From positions 1,736,001 to 1,800,000 of the forward strand of contig NZ_CP030033.1 in the NCBI RefSeq assembly GCF_003611035.1: a stretch of DNA of 64,000 bases, written 5' to 3'. A program made the position numbers and the translations under genes. Below the pieces are notes generated by a model. It made no database searches and was not told the origin of the DNA. It saw only the letters and a list, made by a program, of their open reading frames with translations. This document shows positions 44,707 to 53,318 of this stretch, one piece after another; the first letter of the stretch is position 1; every line of letters begins with the position of its first letter. This DNA is from Cryobacterium soli. Lineage in GTDB: Bacteria > Actinomycetota > Actinomycetes > Actinomycetales > Microbacteriaceae.

Positions 44707-46149
44707 ATGCCAACGCCGGCCTCCGACCTCGTGACCCTGGGTCATCGCATCCGTCACTTTCGCAGCGAGCGTGCGCTCACGCTCGATCAGCTCGGCGAGC
44801 AGGTGGGCCTGGCGGCCAGCCAGCTCTCGCTGATCGAGAACGGGCGCCGGGAGCCCAAGCTCTCCACGCTGCAGCAGCTGGCCCAGGCGCTCGGGGTGCC
44901 GCTCGCCGATCTGCTCAGCGGCGAGGCGCCCAACACCCGCGCCGCCCTGGAGATCGAACTGGCCCGTGCGCAGAAGAACCCGCTCTACGGCGCGCTCGGC
45001 CTGCCGCAGGTGAAGATCACCAAGGGCATGCCGTTGCCGGCGATCGAGTCGCTCGTGGGCCTGCACCGGGAGCTCGCCCGCCGGGCCAGCGAGGCCATCG
45101 CCACCCCCGAGGAGGCCCGCCGGGCCAACACCGAGCTGCGTGAACGGATGCGCGAACGCGGCAACTACATGCCCGACATCGAGCAGCTCGCCGAGGAGCG
45201 GGTGCGGGCCTCCGGCCACGTCTCCGGGGCGCTCACGCACCGCGAGGTGAGCGTGATGGCCGAGCAGCTGGGTTTCACCCTGATCTACGTGAACGACCTG
45301 CCGCACTCCACCCGGTCGGTGACCGACCTGGCCAACCACCGCATCTACCTGCCGCCGGCGTCGATCCCCGGCGGACACGGGCTGCGCTCGATGGCGCTGC
45401 AGGCGATGGGGCACCGGCTACTCGGCCACGAACGCCCGGCCAGTTACGCGGAGTTCCTCTGGCAGCGGCTGGAGATCAACTACTTCGCGGCCTGCTGCCT
45501 GATGCCGCTGGAGGCCACCCGCAGCTTTCTGCAGACCGCCAAACGCGACCGGGTGCTCTCGGTCGAGGACCTCCGCGACGCATTCGGGGTCACCCACGAG
45601 GCCGCCGCCCTGCGGCTGACCAACCTCGCCACCGCGCATCTGGACATGACGGTGCACTTCCTCCGGGTCTCCGGCGACGGCGCCCTGCAGAAGGGCTACG
45701 AGAACGACGGCCTGCCGCTGCCGGCCGACGTGACAGGATCGATCGAGGGCCAGCTGGTCTGCAAGCAGTGGAGCGCCCGCAGCGCGTTCACGCACACCAA
45801 CCGCACCACCGAGTTCTACCAGTACACCGATACCCCGGCGGGCACGTTCTGGTGTGCCACGCAGACCGGCACCACCTCGGATGGTGAATTCTCGATCAGT
45901 GTGGGCGCCCCGTTCGCGCAAGCCAAGTGGTTCCGCGGCCGGGAGACCACGCAACGCACGGTGTCACGCTGCCCCGACGAGTCGTGCTGCCGGCGCCCCT
46001 CCGGCTCGGTCGCCGCCCGCTGGGCCGGCCAGGCCTGGCCGAGCGCCCGGTTGCACGCGCACGTGCTCTCCCCGCTGCCCAGCGGCACCTTCCCCGGCGT
46101 CGACGACACCGAGGTCTACGAGTTTCTCGAGGCCCACGCCGACAAGTAG
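44707..46149 (+). CDS. RamB-like XRE-family regulator (acyl-CoA/acetate metabolism)
   Basis: This 480-residue regulator has an N-terminal XRE helix-turn-helix (LTLDQLGEQVGLAASQLSLI). A middle ImmA/IrrE-like region follows, with the degenerate site MGHRLLGHERPASYAEFLW. The C-terminal DUF2083-type domain carries a Cys cluster CPDESCCRRP. The layout and length match RamB of corynebacteria and related short-chain acyl regulators, which control acetate, propionate and glyoxylate genes. The adjacent divergent pckG fits a gluconeogenic regulon; this is inference. AAGGA abuts the ATG without spacing, in line with leaderless expression. Confidence 0.88.
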   Translation: MPTPASDLVTLGHRIRHFRSERALTLDQLGEQVGLAASQLSLIENGRREPKLSTLQQLAQALGVPLADLLSGEAPNTRAALEIELARAQKNPLYGALGLPQVKITKGMPLPAIESLVGLHRELARRASEAIATPEEARRANTELRERMRERGNYMPDIEQLAEERVRASGHVSGALTHREVSVMAEQLGFTLIYVNDLPHSTRSVTDLANHRIYLPPASIPGGHGLRSMALQAMGHRLLGHERPASYAEFLWQRLEINYFAACCLMPLEATRSFLQTAKRDRVLSVEDLRDAFGVTHEAAALRLTNLATAHLDMTVHFLRVSGDGALQKGYENDGLPLPADVTGSIEGQLVCKQWSARSAFTHTNRTTEFYQYTDTPAGTFWCATQTGTTSDGEFSISVGAPFAQAKWFRGRETTQRTVSRCPDESCCRRPSGSVAARWAGQAWPSARLHAHVLSPLPSGTFPGVDDTEVYEFLEAHADK

Positions 46150-46161
46150 CGGCCCGTGGAG

Positions 46162-46251
46162 GCAAAACTCCTGCAATTCTGCCGGCCGGTCACTGCCCCC
46201 GTGAATATGGGCATCCGCCCCGCCTGTACCGAATTCAGCAGGAGTCATGCA
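46162..46251. repeat. Imperfect intergenic palindrome
   Basis: The left arm GCAAAACTCCTGCAATTCTG and the right arm CGAATTCAGCAGGAGTCATG are inverted copies separated by ~45 bases, between the convergent regulator and zwf genes. It may serve as a terminator for both. Confidence 0.55.
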
Positions 46252-46282
46252 TTTCTACCCAGGGTCTTGGGAGCCGGAGTCG

Positions 46283-47662
46283 TCAGTGGGTCCGGTCGGC
46301 CCAGTGGGCGGGGCCGGTGCTGCCGGCCGAGTATTCATCGAGCGGCACGGCACCCTTCTTCCACGCCTCGAGGATCGGGGTGATGATCCGCCAGCATTCT
46401 TCGGCGACATCCGCTCGCACCGAAATCGACGGGTCACCGGTGAGGATGCCCGCGAGCACCTCGCCGTAGGCATCCAGCTGGCCGGCGCCCAGGTCGGTCT
46501 CGAGCGAAACGGTCTCGAGGGTGAATGGGTCACCCTCGCCGTTGACGTTGATGTCGAGCTGGATCCCGTTGGGGTCCAGCGCGATCCGCAGCAGCGTGGG
46601 TGAGGGAGCGGAGGTGAACCCGGTGGGCAGATGGGGCACGGGTTTGAAGGTGACCACGATGTCTTTGCGGGTCGCATCCAGTGCCTTCCCCGAGCGCAAC
46701 ACGATGGGAACCCCTGCCCACCGCCAGTTGTCGACGGTGAGGGTGATCTCCGCGAGGGTCTCGGTCTCCAGCGCCGGATCGACGCCCTCCTCCTCGGCGT
46801 AGGAGAGCAACTCGCGTCCGTCAATCGTGCCGGCGGTGTAGCGGGCACGGCGGGCGACCTGGTCGGTCTCGCCGGGCCACAGGTGGGTGGCGCGCAGTGC
46901 TTGCGCCATCGCCCCGCGCAGGTCGTCGGCGTCGAGGGTCGACGGGGGTTCCATCGTGGCCAGCGCGAGCACCAGCAACAGGTGGCTCTGGACCATGTCG
47001 ACGAGGGCTCCCGCCTTGTCGTAGTAGCCGGCGCGGCTCTCCAGTCCCAGGCTCTCGTCGTAGTGGATCTCGATCTTCTCGATGTTCTCCGCATTCCAGC
47101 TCTGCTCGAAAACACGGTTCGCGAAGCGCAGGCCCAGCAGGTTCAGCACCGTGGACTTGCCGAGGAAGTGGTCCACCCGGTGCACTCGGGACTCGGGCGC
47201 GAGGCGGGAGACGAAGCGGTTGAGCGCCGCCGCGCTGGCCAGGTCGGTGCCGAAGGGCTTCTCCAGGGCGAGCGAGATGCCGTCCGGCAACTCGATGGTG
47301 TCGAGGGCGCGGCAGCTGGCTTCGGTCACGGCCGGCGGAAGCGCGAAGTAGAGCACGGGCGCTGTCTCACAGTGGCCAAGGATGCGGCGCAGATCGTCGG
47401 CGTCGGTGGCGTCGGCGACGACGTAGCGGCTGCCGGCAACGACCGGTTCCGTGGCCTCCGGGTCGGCACCGCCCTTCGCGAAGGCGGTGCGGAGCAGGTC
47501 TTGCCACGCCTCCGCGGTGAGCTCAGCGTTGCTCGCTCCGATCAGCTCCAGCTCGATGCCACGGTCGGCTGCGAGGAGCTGCCCGAGGCCCGGAAGGAGC
47601 AGGCGGGTGCTCAGATCTCCGCCGGCGCCGAAAATGACCAGGGTTCTACGGTGTGCAGCCAT
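46283..47662 (-). CDS. zwf: Glucose-6-phosphate dehydrogenase family protein
   Basis: This 459-residue enzyme of the pentose phosphate pathway makes NADPH. The nucleotide fold is VIFGAGGDLSTRLLLPGL (usually GASGDL-x-x-R-K-L-x-P). The active-site stretch is HRVDHFLGKSTVLNLLGLRF, a variant of the RIDHYLGKE signature. It is shorter than typical Zwf (about 500) and lacks the opcA/6-phosphogluconate partners, so it may be a secondary or divergent paralogue. An FMN reductase gene, which could use NADPH, lies 62 bp upstream on the same strand. Confidence 0.88.
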   Translation of the reverse strand: MAAHRRTLVIFGAGGDLSTRLLLPGLGQLLAADRGIELELIGASNAELTAEAWQDLLRTAFAKGGADPEATEPVVAGSRYVVADATDADDLRRILGHCETAPVLYFALPPAVTEASCRALDTIELPDGISLALEKPFGTDLASAAALNRFVSRLAPESRVHRVDHFLGKSTVLNLLGLRFANRVFEQSWNAENIEKIEIHYDESLGLESRAGYYDKAGALVDMVQSHLLLVLALATMEPPSTLDADDLRGAMAQALRATHLWPGETDQVARRARYTAGTIDGRELLSYAEEEGVDPALETETLAEITLTVDNWRWAGVPIVLRSGKALDATRKDIVVTFKPVPHLPTGFTSAPSPTLLRIALDPNGIQLDINVNGEGDPFTLETVSLETDLGAGQLDAYGEVLAGILTGDPSISVRADVAEECWRIITPILEAWKKGAVPLDEYSAGSTGPAHWADRTH

Positions 47663-47724
47663 CGTTCGAACCTAGCCGCAACTCGCAGCCAGAACGGCAC
47701 CGTCAGGCGTGTCTGCGGGGTTTG

Positions 47725-48318
47725 TCAGGTTACATCGGGGTCGCCGATGTGGCCGGGCGCGTTGGCGGCCAGAACGCGCTGCACGAAGGCCGAGTACTCC
47801 TCCATGTAATGGGCGAGGAAGGCGCGCGTGCCCTCATTCGTGACAGCGCCCTCGGGCGTGAAGACGTCGGCGTTGAACTGGATGTAGGCCTCAGGTGAGT
47901 TCAGTTGCGGAGCGTCGAGGAAGCTCAGCACGCTGCGCATCGAGGACTGCATCACGGCGGTGCCGATGCCGCCCGGTGATGCGCCGATGATGCCGGTGGG
48001 CTTGCGGGCGAAGGAGTTGGCGCCCCAAGGCCGGGAGCCCCAGTCGATGGCGTTCTTCAGCGCGCCGGGGATGGACCGGTTGTACTCGGGCGAGACGAAC
48101 AGGATGCCGTCCGACGCTTCGATCGCGGCCTTGAGCTCCCGTCCGGCCGGTGGGAAGTCCGCGTCGTAGTCCGGGCTGTACAGCGGGAGGTTCCCGATCG
48201 GGATCTCGGTGAAGTCGAGTTCCTCCGGTGCCAGCTTGATCAGCGCCGTGGACAGGGTGCGGTTGATCGACGTGCTGGAGAGGCTGCCGACCAGATAGCC
48301 GATGGTGAAGCTTGCCAT
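47725..48318 (-). CDS. NAD(P)H-dependent FMN reductase
   Basis: The 197-residue flavodoxin-like reductase (PF03358) starts at the ATG at 48318, with AAAGGA upstream. LVGSLSSTSINRTLSTAL is the FMN phosphate loop, and FVSPEYNRSIPGALKNAID is the family signature. Members reduce FMN, quinones or azo compounds and are often stress-related. The gene lies upstream of zwf on the same strand and is divergent from a membrane-protein gene. The substrate is open. Confidence 0.92.
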   Translation of the reverse strand: MASFTIGYLVGSLSSTSINRTLSTALIKLAPEELDFTEIPIGNLPLYSPDYDADFPPAGRELKAAIEASDGILFVSPEYNRSIPGALKNAIDWGSRPWGANSFARKPTGIIGASPGGIGTAVMQSSMRSVLSFLDAPQLNSPEAYIQFNADVFTPEGAVTNEGTRAFLAHYMEEYSAFVQRVLAANAPGHIGDPDVT

Positions 48319-48502
48319 GATGATTCCTTTCGTCTTCCTGCAGTTGCGGGGGGGCGCGGGCCGTTCAGCTCGGCCCCACCCGTATCGGTCTAGCAGCGGA
48401 TGCCTGCGCTCTGCTGAGTGTTCCCGACGCATCCACTTTCCGTCTGGCAAGTAGCTGCTATGTTGACAGTAGAAATAGCCGCCACGTGATCGGGGGAACA
48501 CC

Positions 48503-49408
48503 ATGAGCGACCAAAGTGGGGACAGCACCAGTCCGACAGGCCGTGAGGCGGCAACTCGTCTCCTGCAGAACGGCGATGCTGTCAGTCTTCGGGTGCGCAA
48601 CGCGATCGACGACCGCACCCGCGCGATAGCCGAGGCCTGGTTGGGTGTCGGGGTTCTCGCCTATGCCGTATGCCTCGTGTTTGCCAGTAAGGGCGAAGAC
48701 GGCACCGGGATGGTGCCCGGAGTGCAGGCCGCATCTCCGGTCGGCCTGGGCGCGATACTCACACTGCTCATTCCTTTTTTCGTCGCCAGCTCCCTCGAAC
48801 GGGGACTGCAGCAGAGCCTGCACACCACCGCCGCGGCGAAGCCGGGACGGCGGCGTTCAGTCGTCACCGCAGCCAGCCTGGTGCCCCTGCTCTTCATCAC
48901 CGGACTGGTTGTTTTCGCGCCGGCCACGCCCTGGCCCATCGCGCTCGTCGTCGCCTTCAGCGCATCCCTGCCACTAGGCGTCCTCTCGGTCAGATCTGCC
49001 CTGCGGGCCCGAGCGTCCGGCGTCAGGCGACCCGCCCCGACACTCGTTGCCCCGCTGAGCCCGGCCAACCAGGTTTCCATGACGGTGCTGGGTCTCTGGC
49101 TGGGCGCGGCCGTTGCCTGTGGCGGTCTACCTTTTCCGGCCGTCGGCGCCATCATCGTCATTGGTCTCCTCTTTGCCATCGGCGTCCTCGACGTCACGCG
49201 GTGGGGTCTGCCACAACTGGCACAGGAGTGGGGCCGCACACAGTGGATCGCGTTCGGGTTCTCCTACCTCACCGCGATCATTGTCGCGGTTCTTCTCGCG
49301 CGCAGCGCCTGGGACCCCTCCATCGTCAGCAGCGTCGGCGGAATCCTTGTGGCGGTTCCGTTGGTCGTCACCGCGTTCCGGCCCGCACCCATCTGGGCGG
49401 ACCGATGA
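48503..49408 (+). CDS. Polytopic membrane protein of unknown function
   Basis: This 301-residue protein has about eight hydrophobic helices after a ~40-residue soluble N-terminus. No catalytic motif is recognised. It has GGGGGA upstream of its ATG and overlaps the next gene, a small winged-helix regulator, by ATGA. Such membrane-protein plus PF13601-type regulator pairs are common in actinobacteria; the membrane partner may sense or respond to envelope conditions. Function unknown. Confidence 0.8.
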   Translation: MSDQSGDSTSPTGREAATRLLQNGDAVSLRVRNAIDDRTRAIAEAWLGVGVLAYAVCLVFASKGEDGTGMVPGVQAASPVGLGAILTLLIPFFVASSLERGLQQSLHTTAAAKPGRRRSVVTAASLVPLLFITGLVVFAPATPWPIALVVAFSASLPLGVLSVRSALRARASGVRRPAPTLVAPLSPANQVSMTVLGLWLGAAVACGGLPFPAVGAIIVIGLLFAIGVLDVTRWGLPQLAQEWGRTQWIAFGFSYLTAIIVAVLLARSAWDPSIVSSVGGILVAVPLVVTAFRPAPIWADR

Positions 49409-49734
49409 CCGGTCAACACCCCAGGCACGACCTCGACGACGCCCTGCTCACCCCGCTGCGCTTCTCCGTGATGGCGGCGCTGCGGGCGGATGCCGAGATC
49501 GACTTCGCCACCCTGCGCGACCTGCTCGAAACCGACGATTCGGCGCTGAGCAAGGCGATCAGCACTCTGAGCACCGCAGGCTACGTTTCCGTGCGCAAGG
49601 GCTTCGTGGGCAACCGGCCGCGCACCTGGCTTACCGCCACGGGCGCCGGGGTCGCGGCGATGAGCATCCATGTGGCCGCGCTGCAGGCCATCGCCGCCGG
49701 CTCGTCGGCCGCGCCCGGTGCAGCCGACCGGTAA
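49405..49734 (+). CDS. Small winged-helix transcriptional regulator
   Basis: The 109-residue DNA-binding protein of the PF13601/MarR-like kind starts at the ATG at 49405, overlapping the upstream stop. LRFSVMAALRADAEIDFATL, DDSALSKAISTLSTAGYVSVRKGF and RPRTWLTATGAG are the helix, recognition helix and wing regions. There is no ligand domain. It is translationally coupled to the membrane protein and probably regulates their shared operon; the target is not known. Confidence 0.87.
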   Translation: MTGQHPRHDLDDALLTPLRFSVMAALRADAEIDFATLRDLLETDDSALSKAISTLSTAGYVSVRKGFVGNRPRTWLTATGAGVAAMSIHVAALQAIAAGSSAAPGAADR

Positions 49735-49744
49735 ATTTGTCACC

Positions 49745-50248
49745 ATGATTCACATCGCGCCGGACAGCCCCACCACCGCAGACGTGCGCCTGCTGCTGGA
49801 TGAGCACCTGGCCGACATGTTCGCCACCTCACCGGCCGACAGCGTGCACGCCCTGGACCACTCGGCGCTGTCGGCGCCGGGGATCTCGTTCTGGACGGCG
49901 CGCGAGAACGGGGCGCTGCTGGGCTGCGGAGCGCTGAAACGCCTGAACGGCACCCAGGCCGAGATCAAGTCGATGCGTACCACCGCCGCGGCCCGTGGGC
50001 GGGGCGTCGCCACGTTGCTGCTCGCCCGGGTTCTGACCGACGCCCGTGAGCACAACCTGGAGCGGCTCTACCTGGAGACCGGCACGGAGGAGTTCTTCGC
50101 GCCGGCCCGCCGACTCTACGCCCGGCACGGGTTCACCATCTGCCCGCCCTTCGCCGACTATGTGCTCGACCCGCACAGCGTCTTCATGAGCCTCGCCCTC
50201 AGCCCGGACGGCGACCGACAGCAGCAGGGCCGCCCCGATCAGTCGTAG
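49745..50248 (+). CDS. GNAT N-acetyltransferase
   Basis: This 167-residue acetyltransferase starts at the ATG at 49745, 10 bp after the regulator stop. The acetyl-CoA loop is RTTAAARGRGVATLLLARVL. LETGTEEFFAPARRLYARHGF is the usual late helix-strand segment, and CPPFADYVLDPHSVFMSLAL resembles YsnE/PhnO-like family members. The acceptor is unknown, possibly a small amine or indole acid. It is probably in the same transcript as the two genes upstream. Confidence 0.88.
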   Translation: MIHIAPDSPTTADVRLLLDEHLADMFATSPADSVHALDHSALSAPGISFWTARENGALLGCGALKRLNGTQAEIKSMRTTAAARGRGVATLLLARVLTDAREHNLERLYLETGTEEFFAPARRLYARHGFTICPPFADYVLDPHSVFMSLALSPDGDRQQQGRPDQS

Positions 50249-50358
50249 TCCTCGACCCGCCACTCGTCGTGCCAGTCGATGACCACCTCTTCGCCGTCGA
50301 ACCGGATGGGCAGCCAGACGTAGTCGGCGATGGACGTGTCGGGGTCCGGCAGCGTCAC
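50239..50358 (-). pseudogene. Short ORF resembling only the C-terminal tail of a glycoside hydrolase (probable relic)
   Basis: A 39-residue frame from the GTG at 50358 reads ...YVWLPIRFDGEEVVIDWHDE... to the end. This WLPI-x-F-(D/E)-G-x-P/V-x-I-x-W-x-DEW pattern recalls the last residues of glycosidases such as GH43 enzymes. Nothing homologous precedes it. It may be a decayed remnant or a genuine microprotein. It overlaps the 3' end of the GNAT gene by 10 bases. Confidence 0.35.
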
Positions 50359-50374
50359 CGCACCCCCAGCACCG

Positions 50375-50390
50375 CTAGTCTGACGACTAG
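50375..50390. promoter_or_regulatory. Palindrome upstream of the LuxR-type response regulator
   Basis: CTAGTC-TGAC-GACTAG is a perfect inverted repeat 57 bp before the response-regulator start, in the right place for an autoregulatory NarL/LuxR-type operator. Confidence 0.4.
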
Positions 50391-50447
50391 AGGTCGCATC
50401 CCCCGTGCGGGGGGCTAACGGCCGGCACCGAAGATGCAGGAGCACCA

Positions 50448-51092
50448 ATGAGCCCGACGAGGATCGCCATTGTCGACGACCACGAGCTGGTCGCCATGGC
50501 CGTGCAGAACTTGGTCGACACGGCCGACGGTCTCGAATTCTCCCGGCATGCCACGTCGGTGACCGAGCTGGTGCGACGGATGCGGGACACCGACCTCGTT
50601 CTGCTGGACCTGTCCCTGCGCGACGGCACCGACCCCGGCGAGAACGTCAGGCAGATCAGAGACTGGGGCGCGGAGGTTCTGGTACTCACCTCCGGCGAGG
50701 ACCCGTATCTGGTGCGCAGCGCGTCCCGGGCGGAGGTTCTCGGCATCGTGCGCAAGTCCACGCCCCGGAAGGCTCTCGTGGGGGCGATCCTCGCCGCCGC
50801 GCGTGGCGAACTGGTTCCCACCACCGAGTGGGCCTCGGCGCTGGACACCGATCCTTTGCTGGCGGCCGCACCGCTGACCTTCCGAGAGCGCGAAGTGCTG
50901 AGCCTCTACGCGTCGGGCCTGGGCGCACGAGGCGTCGCGGCCCAACTCTTCATTTCCGAGAACACCGTGAACGACCATTTGCGGCGCATCCGGTCTCTGT
51001 ACCACCGGCTGGGCCGGTCCGCGGCCACGAAGGTCGAGCTCTACCAGCGCGGCATCGAAGACGGCTACGTCCAGGCGCCCGGGCGTGAATAA
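50448..51092 (+). CDS. LuxR/NarL-family response regulator
   Basis: The 214-residue regulator has a receiver domain (VDDHE acidic pair, VLLDLSLRDG with Asp54, and a conserved Lys in GIVRKSTP). Its C-terminal LuxR helix-turn-helix is LTFREREVLSLYASGLGARGVAAQLFISENTVNDHLRRI. GGAG stands upstream of the ATG. It overlaps the histidine kinase gene that follows by 8 bases, so the two form a two-component system. Likely targets include its own promoter palindrome and perhaps the convergent glycan genes; this is inference. Confidence 0.92.
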   Translation: MSPTRIAIVDDHELVAMAVQNLVDTADGLEFSRHATSVTELVRRMRDTDLVLLDLSLRDGTDPGENVRQIRDWGAEVLVLTSGEDPYLVRSASRAEVLGIVRKSTPRKALVGAILAAARGELVPTTEWASALDTDPLLAAAPLTFREREVLSLYASGLGARGVAAQLFISENTVNDHLRRIRSLYHRLGRSAATKVELYQRGIEDGYVQAPGRE

Positions 51093-53286
51093 ACCCTTCG
51101 TCGAGACCGGAGCGGAGATCGGGGCCGGCCAACGATCGGGTCGGCGCATCCTCGCGGTGGACGCCGCCCTGCTCATAATCTTGATGACCGCCGCTCAACT
51201 CGCCGTCGTGCGGAACGGCAGCCAGGCCGAGCTGCCGGTGTGGTTCGTCGTCGTCGGCGGGCTCGCCCCTGCTGGCGTGTTCCTGGCCGGGCTCGTGGCC
51301 AACCGGGTCTCGGATCTCACGCTCCGCGTGGTCGCCTTCCTGGCCGTCGCCGCGTTCTGGCTGACGCTGATCACCTTCCCGGCCGCCGTGCCGGCCGGGG
51401 GAATCGACCGGATTCCGTGGACGCTGACCGCGTCGGGAGCGGCGGTGGCCGCCGCGCTCGTGGCCGGCGGCCGCGGCCTGGCCTGGACGACCGTGACGAT
51501 CACCGCCGCGACTGGGCTGGCCTACCGGGCGATCTACGGCGGCCTCGACCTCGACGGCGTCGTCAACGACATGCAGGCGCTGCTCACCGGCGCGGTGATC
51601 TGCGTCATCGGCGGGCACATCCTGGCGGTCGGCCGTGGCCTGGACCGTGAGGCGGCGTCGACGGCGGCATCCGCGTCGCTGGAATCCGCCGAGAGCGGTC
51701 GGCTCACGGCCCGCACCGTGGCCGCGTCCCTGGTGCACGACGAGGTTCTCGCCACGCTGGCACTGGCCGCATCGGGGCTGCCGATCCCCCAGGACCGCCT
51801 GGCCGCCCAGGCACGTCAAGCCGTCGCCACCGTGACCTCCCTGGCCGACGACCAGGCGCACGAACCCGTCGCTCTGAGTGTGGCCGTGGCCGCCGAAGCC
51901 CGCCGCCACGGCGTCAGCTGCACGGTCCAAGGCAGTGTGGCCGCGTCATCCGTCAGGGCCTTCACGCCCACCCACGACGCCCTGATCGGTGCGATGCGGC
52001 AGGCGCTGCGCAACAGCATCCAACACGCCCCGGATGCCGCGCGCAGCGTGCGCATCCTCCACACGGGCTCGGAGGTGCGCGTGGAGATCATCGACGACGG
52101 TCCGGGGTTCGACCCGGCGCAGATCGCCCATGACAGGCTCGGAATCAGGCAGAGCATCATCGGTCGCATGTCTCGGCTGCCCGGCGGTAGCGCCGAGATC
52201 GACTCCGCCCCTGGCCGGGGAACCGTCGTTCGGCTGCGCTGGGCTGTCGAAGCCGACAACCGGATCGTCATCCCGGACAACCGGGTCTCGCTCAGGGTCG
52301 GCTTCTTCGTCGTCGCGGTCATCTACGTGGGCACACAGACGACCAGCGCGATTCTCGCGGCGCTTGCTGTGCCTGGGACCTGGCCGCTGCATCTGACCAT
52401 GCTCCTGACCCTTCTGGCGGCTGGGCTGATGATCCGCGCCGCACCGACCCGGGTGCCGTCCGGCGCCCTGACCTCTCTGGTGGTGGCCCTCGCCGGCGGC
52501 GGCATGGTCGTGGGGGTATCAGCCGCCTATCTCATCTATGGGATCGCGTTCTCCTACGGCTCGCTGTGGTTCACCGTGGCCACAGCGTTCCTCTTCGTTG
52601 CGCTGGCACTGCGCGGTCGGATGGGTTCGGCGCTGGGCGGAACCGCGCTGATCGTCGCGGCTTCGGTCTGCGCCGGCGTGCTCGAGAATGCGCCGGTCCA
52701 TCAGATCGTCCAGCTCGCGATCCGGCCCGTGGTGCTGGTCGGTCTCGCTGTGGCGCTTCTCGTCGTGGTCGAACGGATGCAACGCCGCATCGTCGCTCTA
52801 CACAAGGAGGCCGTGCGCTCCGCGGAGAAGCAGAGCTGGGCGCTGGCGGCCCGCTCCGAGCTGACCGGCCGAGTCGCGGAACTGGCCCGCACGGCACTCC
52901 CGCTGCTACGCCGGATCGGCACGGGCGTCGAACCCACCGATGCCCAGCGCAATGAGTACACCAGCTGCGAGGGCGAGTTGCGGGACGGCCTGCGTGCCGG
53001 CTCGCTGGCCCGCGAGCCCCTGCGCGCTGCCGTGGCCGCCGCCCGGGAACGCGGCGTCGACGTTGTGCTGCTCGACGACAACGGCGGATTCGTCGACAAC
53101 AGTCTGATCGATCCCATCCTGACGTGGATGGCTGAGTCCGTCGCCACGTCGCGCACCAGAGTAGTAGGCAGGCTCCTGCCGCCCGGGCGCCAGACCCAGG
53201 CGAGCCTGACCGTGGACGGTCAGCACACCGAGTTCACCGTGACCCGGGTCTCCGCGGCGGAGGCGCAACCGCTGCGCCTCCGCTGA
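51085..53286 (+). CDS. Sensor histidine kinase with catalytic core between two membrane domains
   Basis: This 733-residue kinase of the DesK/NarX-like class starts at the GTG at 51085. Residues ~22-185 form a first block of about six helices. His218 in ASLVHDEVLATL is the phospho-acceptor. The ATPase core follows: N box MRQALRNSIQHAPDA (Asn310), G1 IIDDGPGFDP (Asp338) and APGRGTVVRLRW. Unusually, residues ~404-560 form a second block of about five helices. A soluble C-terminal domain of ~160 residues (AARERGVDVVLLDDNGGF, then a degenerate ATPase-like end) completes it. Most kinases end after the ATPase domain. It pairs with the response regulator upstream. Confidence 0.88.
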   Translation: MNKPFVETGAEIGAGQRSGRRILAVDAALLIILMTAAQLAVVRNGSQAELPVWFVVVGGLAPAGVFLAGLVANRVSDLTLRVVAFLAVAAFWLTLITFPAAVPAGGIDRIPWTLTASGAAVAAALVAGGRGLAWTTVTITAATGLAYRAIYGGLDLDGVVNDMQALLTGAVICVIGGHILAVGRGLDREAASTAASASLESAESGRLTARTVAASLVHDEVLATLALAASGLPIPQDRLAAQARQAVATVTSLADDQAHEPVALSVAVAAEARRHGVSCTVQGSVAASSVRAFTPTHDALIGAMRQALRNSIQHAPDAARSVRILHTGSEVRVEIIDDGPGFDPAQIAHDRLGIRQSIIGRMSRLPGGSAEIDSAPGRGTVVRLRWAVEADNRIVIPDNRVSLRVGFFVVAVIYVGTQTTSAILAALAVPGTWPLHLTMLLTLLAAGLMIRAAPTRVPSGALTSLVVALAGGGMVVGVSAAYLIYGIAFSYGSLWFTVATAFLFVALALRGRMGSALGGTALIVAASVCAGVLENAPVHQIVQLAIRPVVLVGLAVALLVVVERMQRRIVALHKEAVRSAEKQSWALAARSELTGRVAELARTALPLLRRIGTGVEPTDAQRNEYTSCEGELRDGLRAGSLAREPLRAAVAAARERGVDVVLLDDNGGFVDNSLIDPILTWMAESVATSRTRVVGRLLPPGRQTQASLTVDGQHTEFTVTRVSAAEAQPLRLR

Positions 53287-53318
53287 CTTCGGCCCGCGAC
53301 CTCGGCGTGCCTTCCGCG

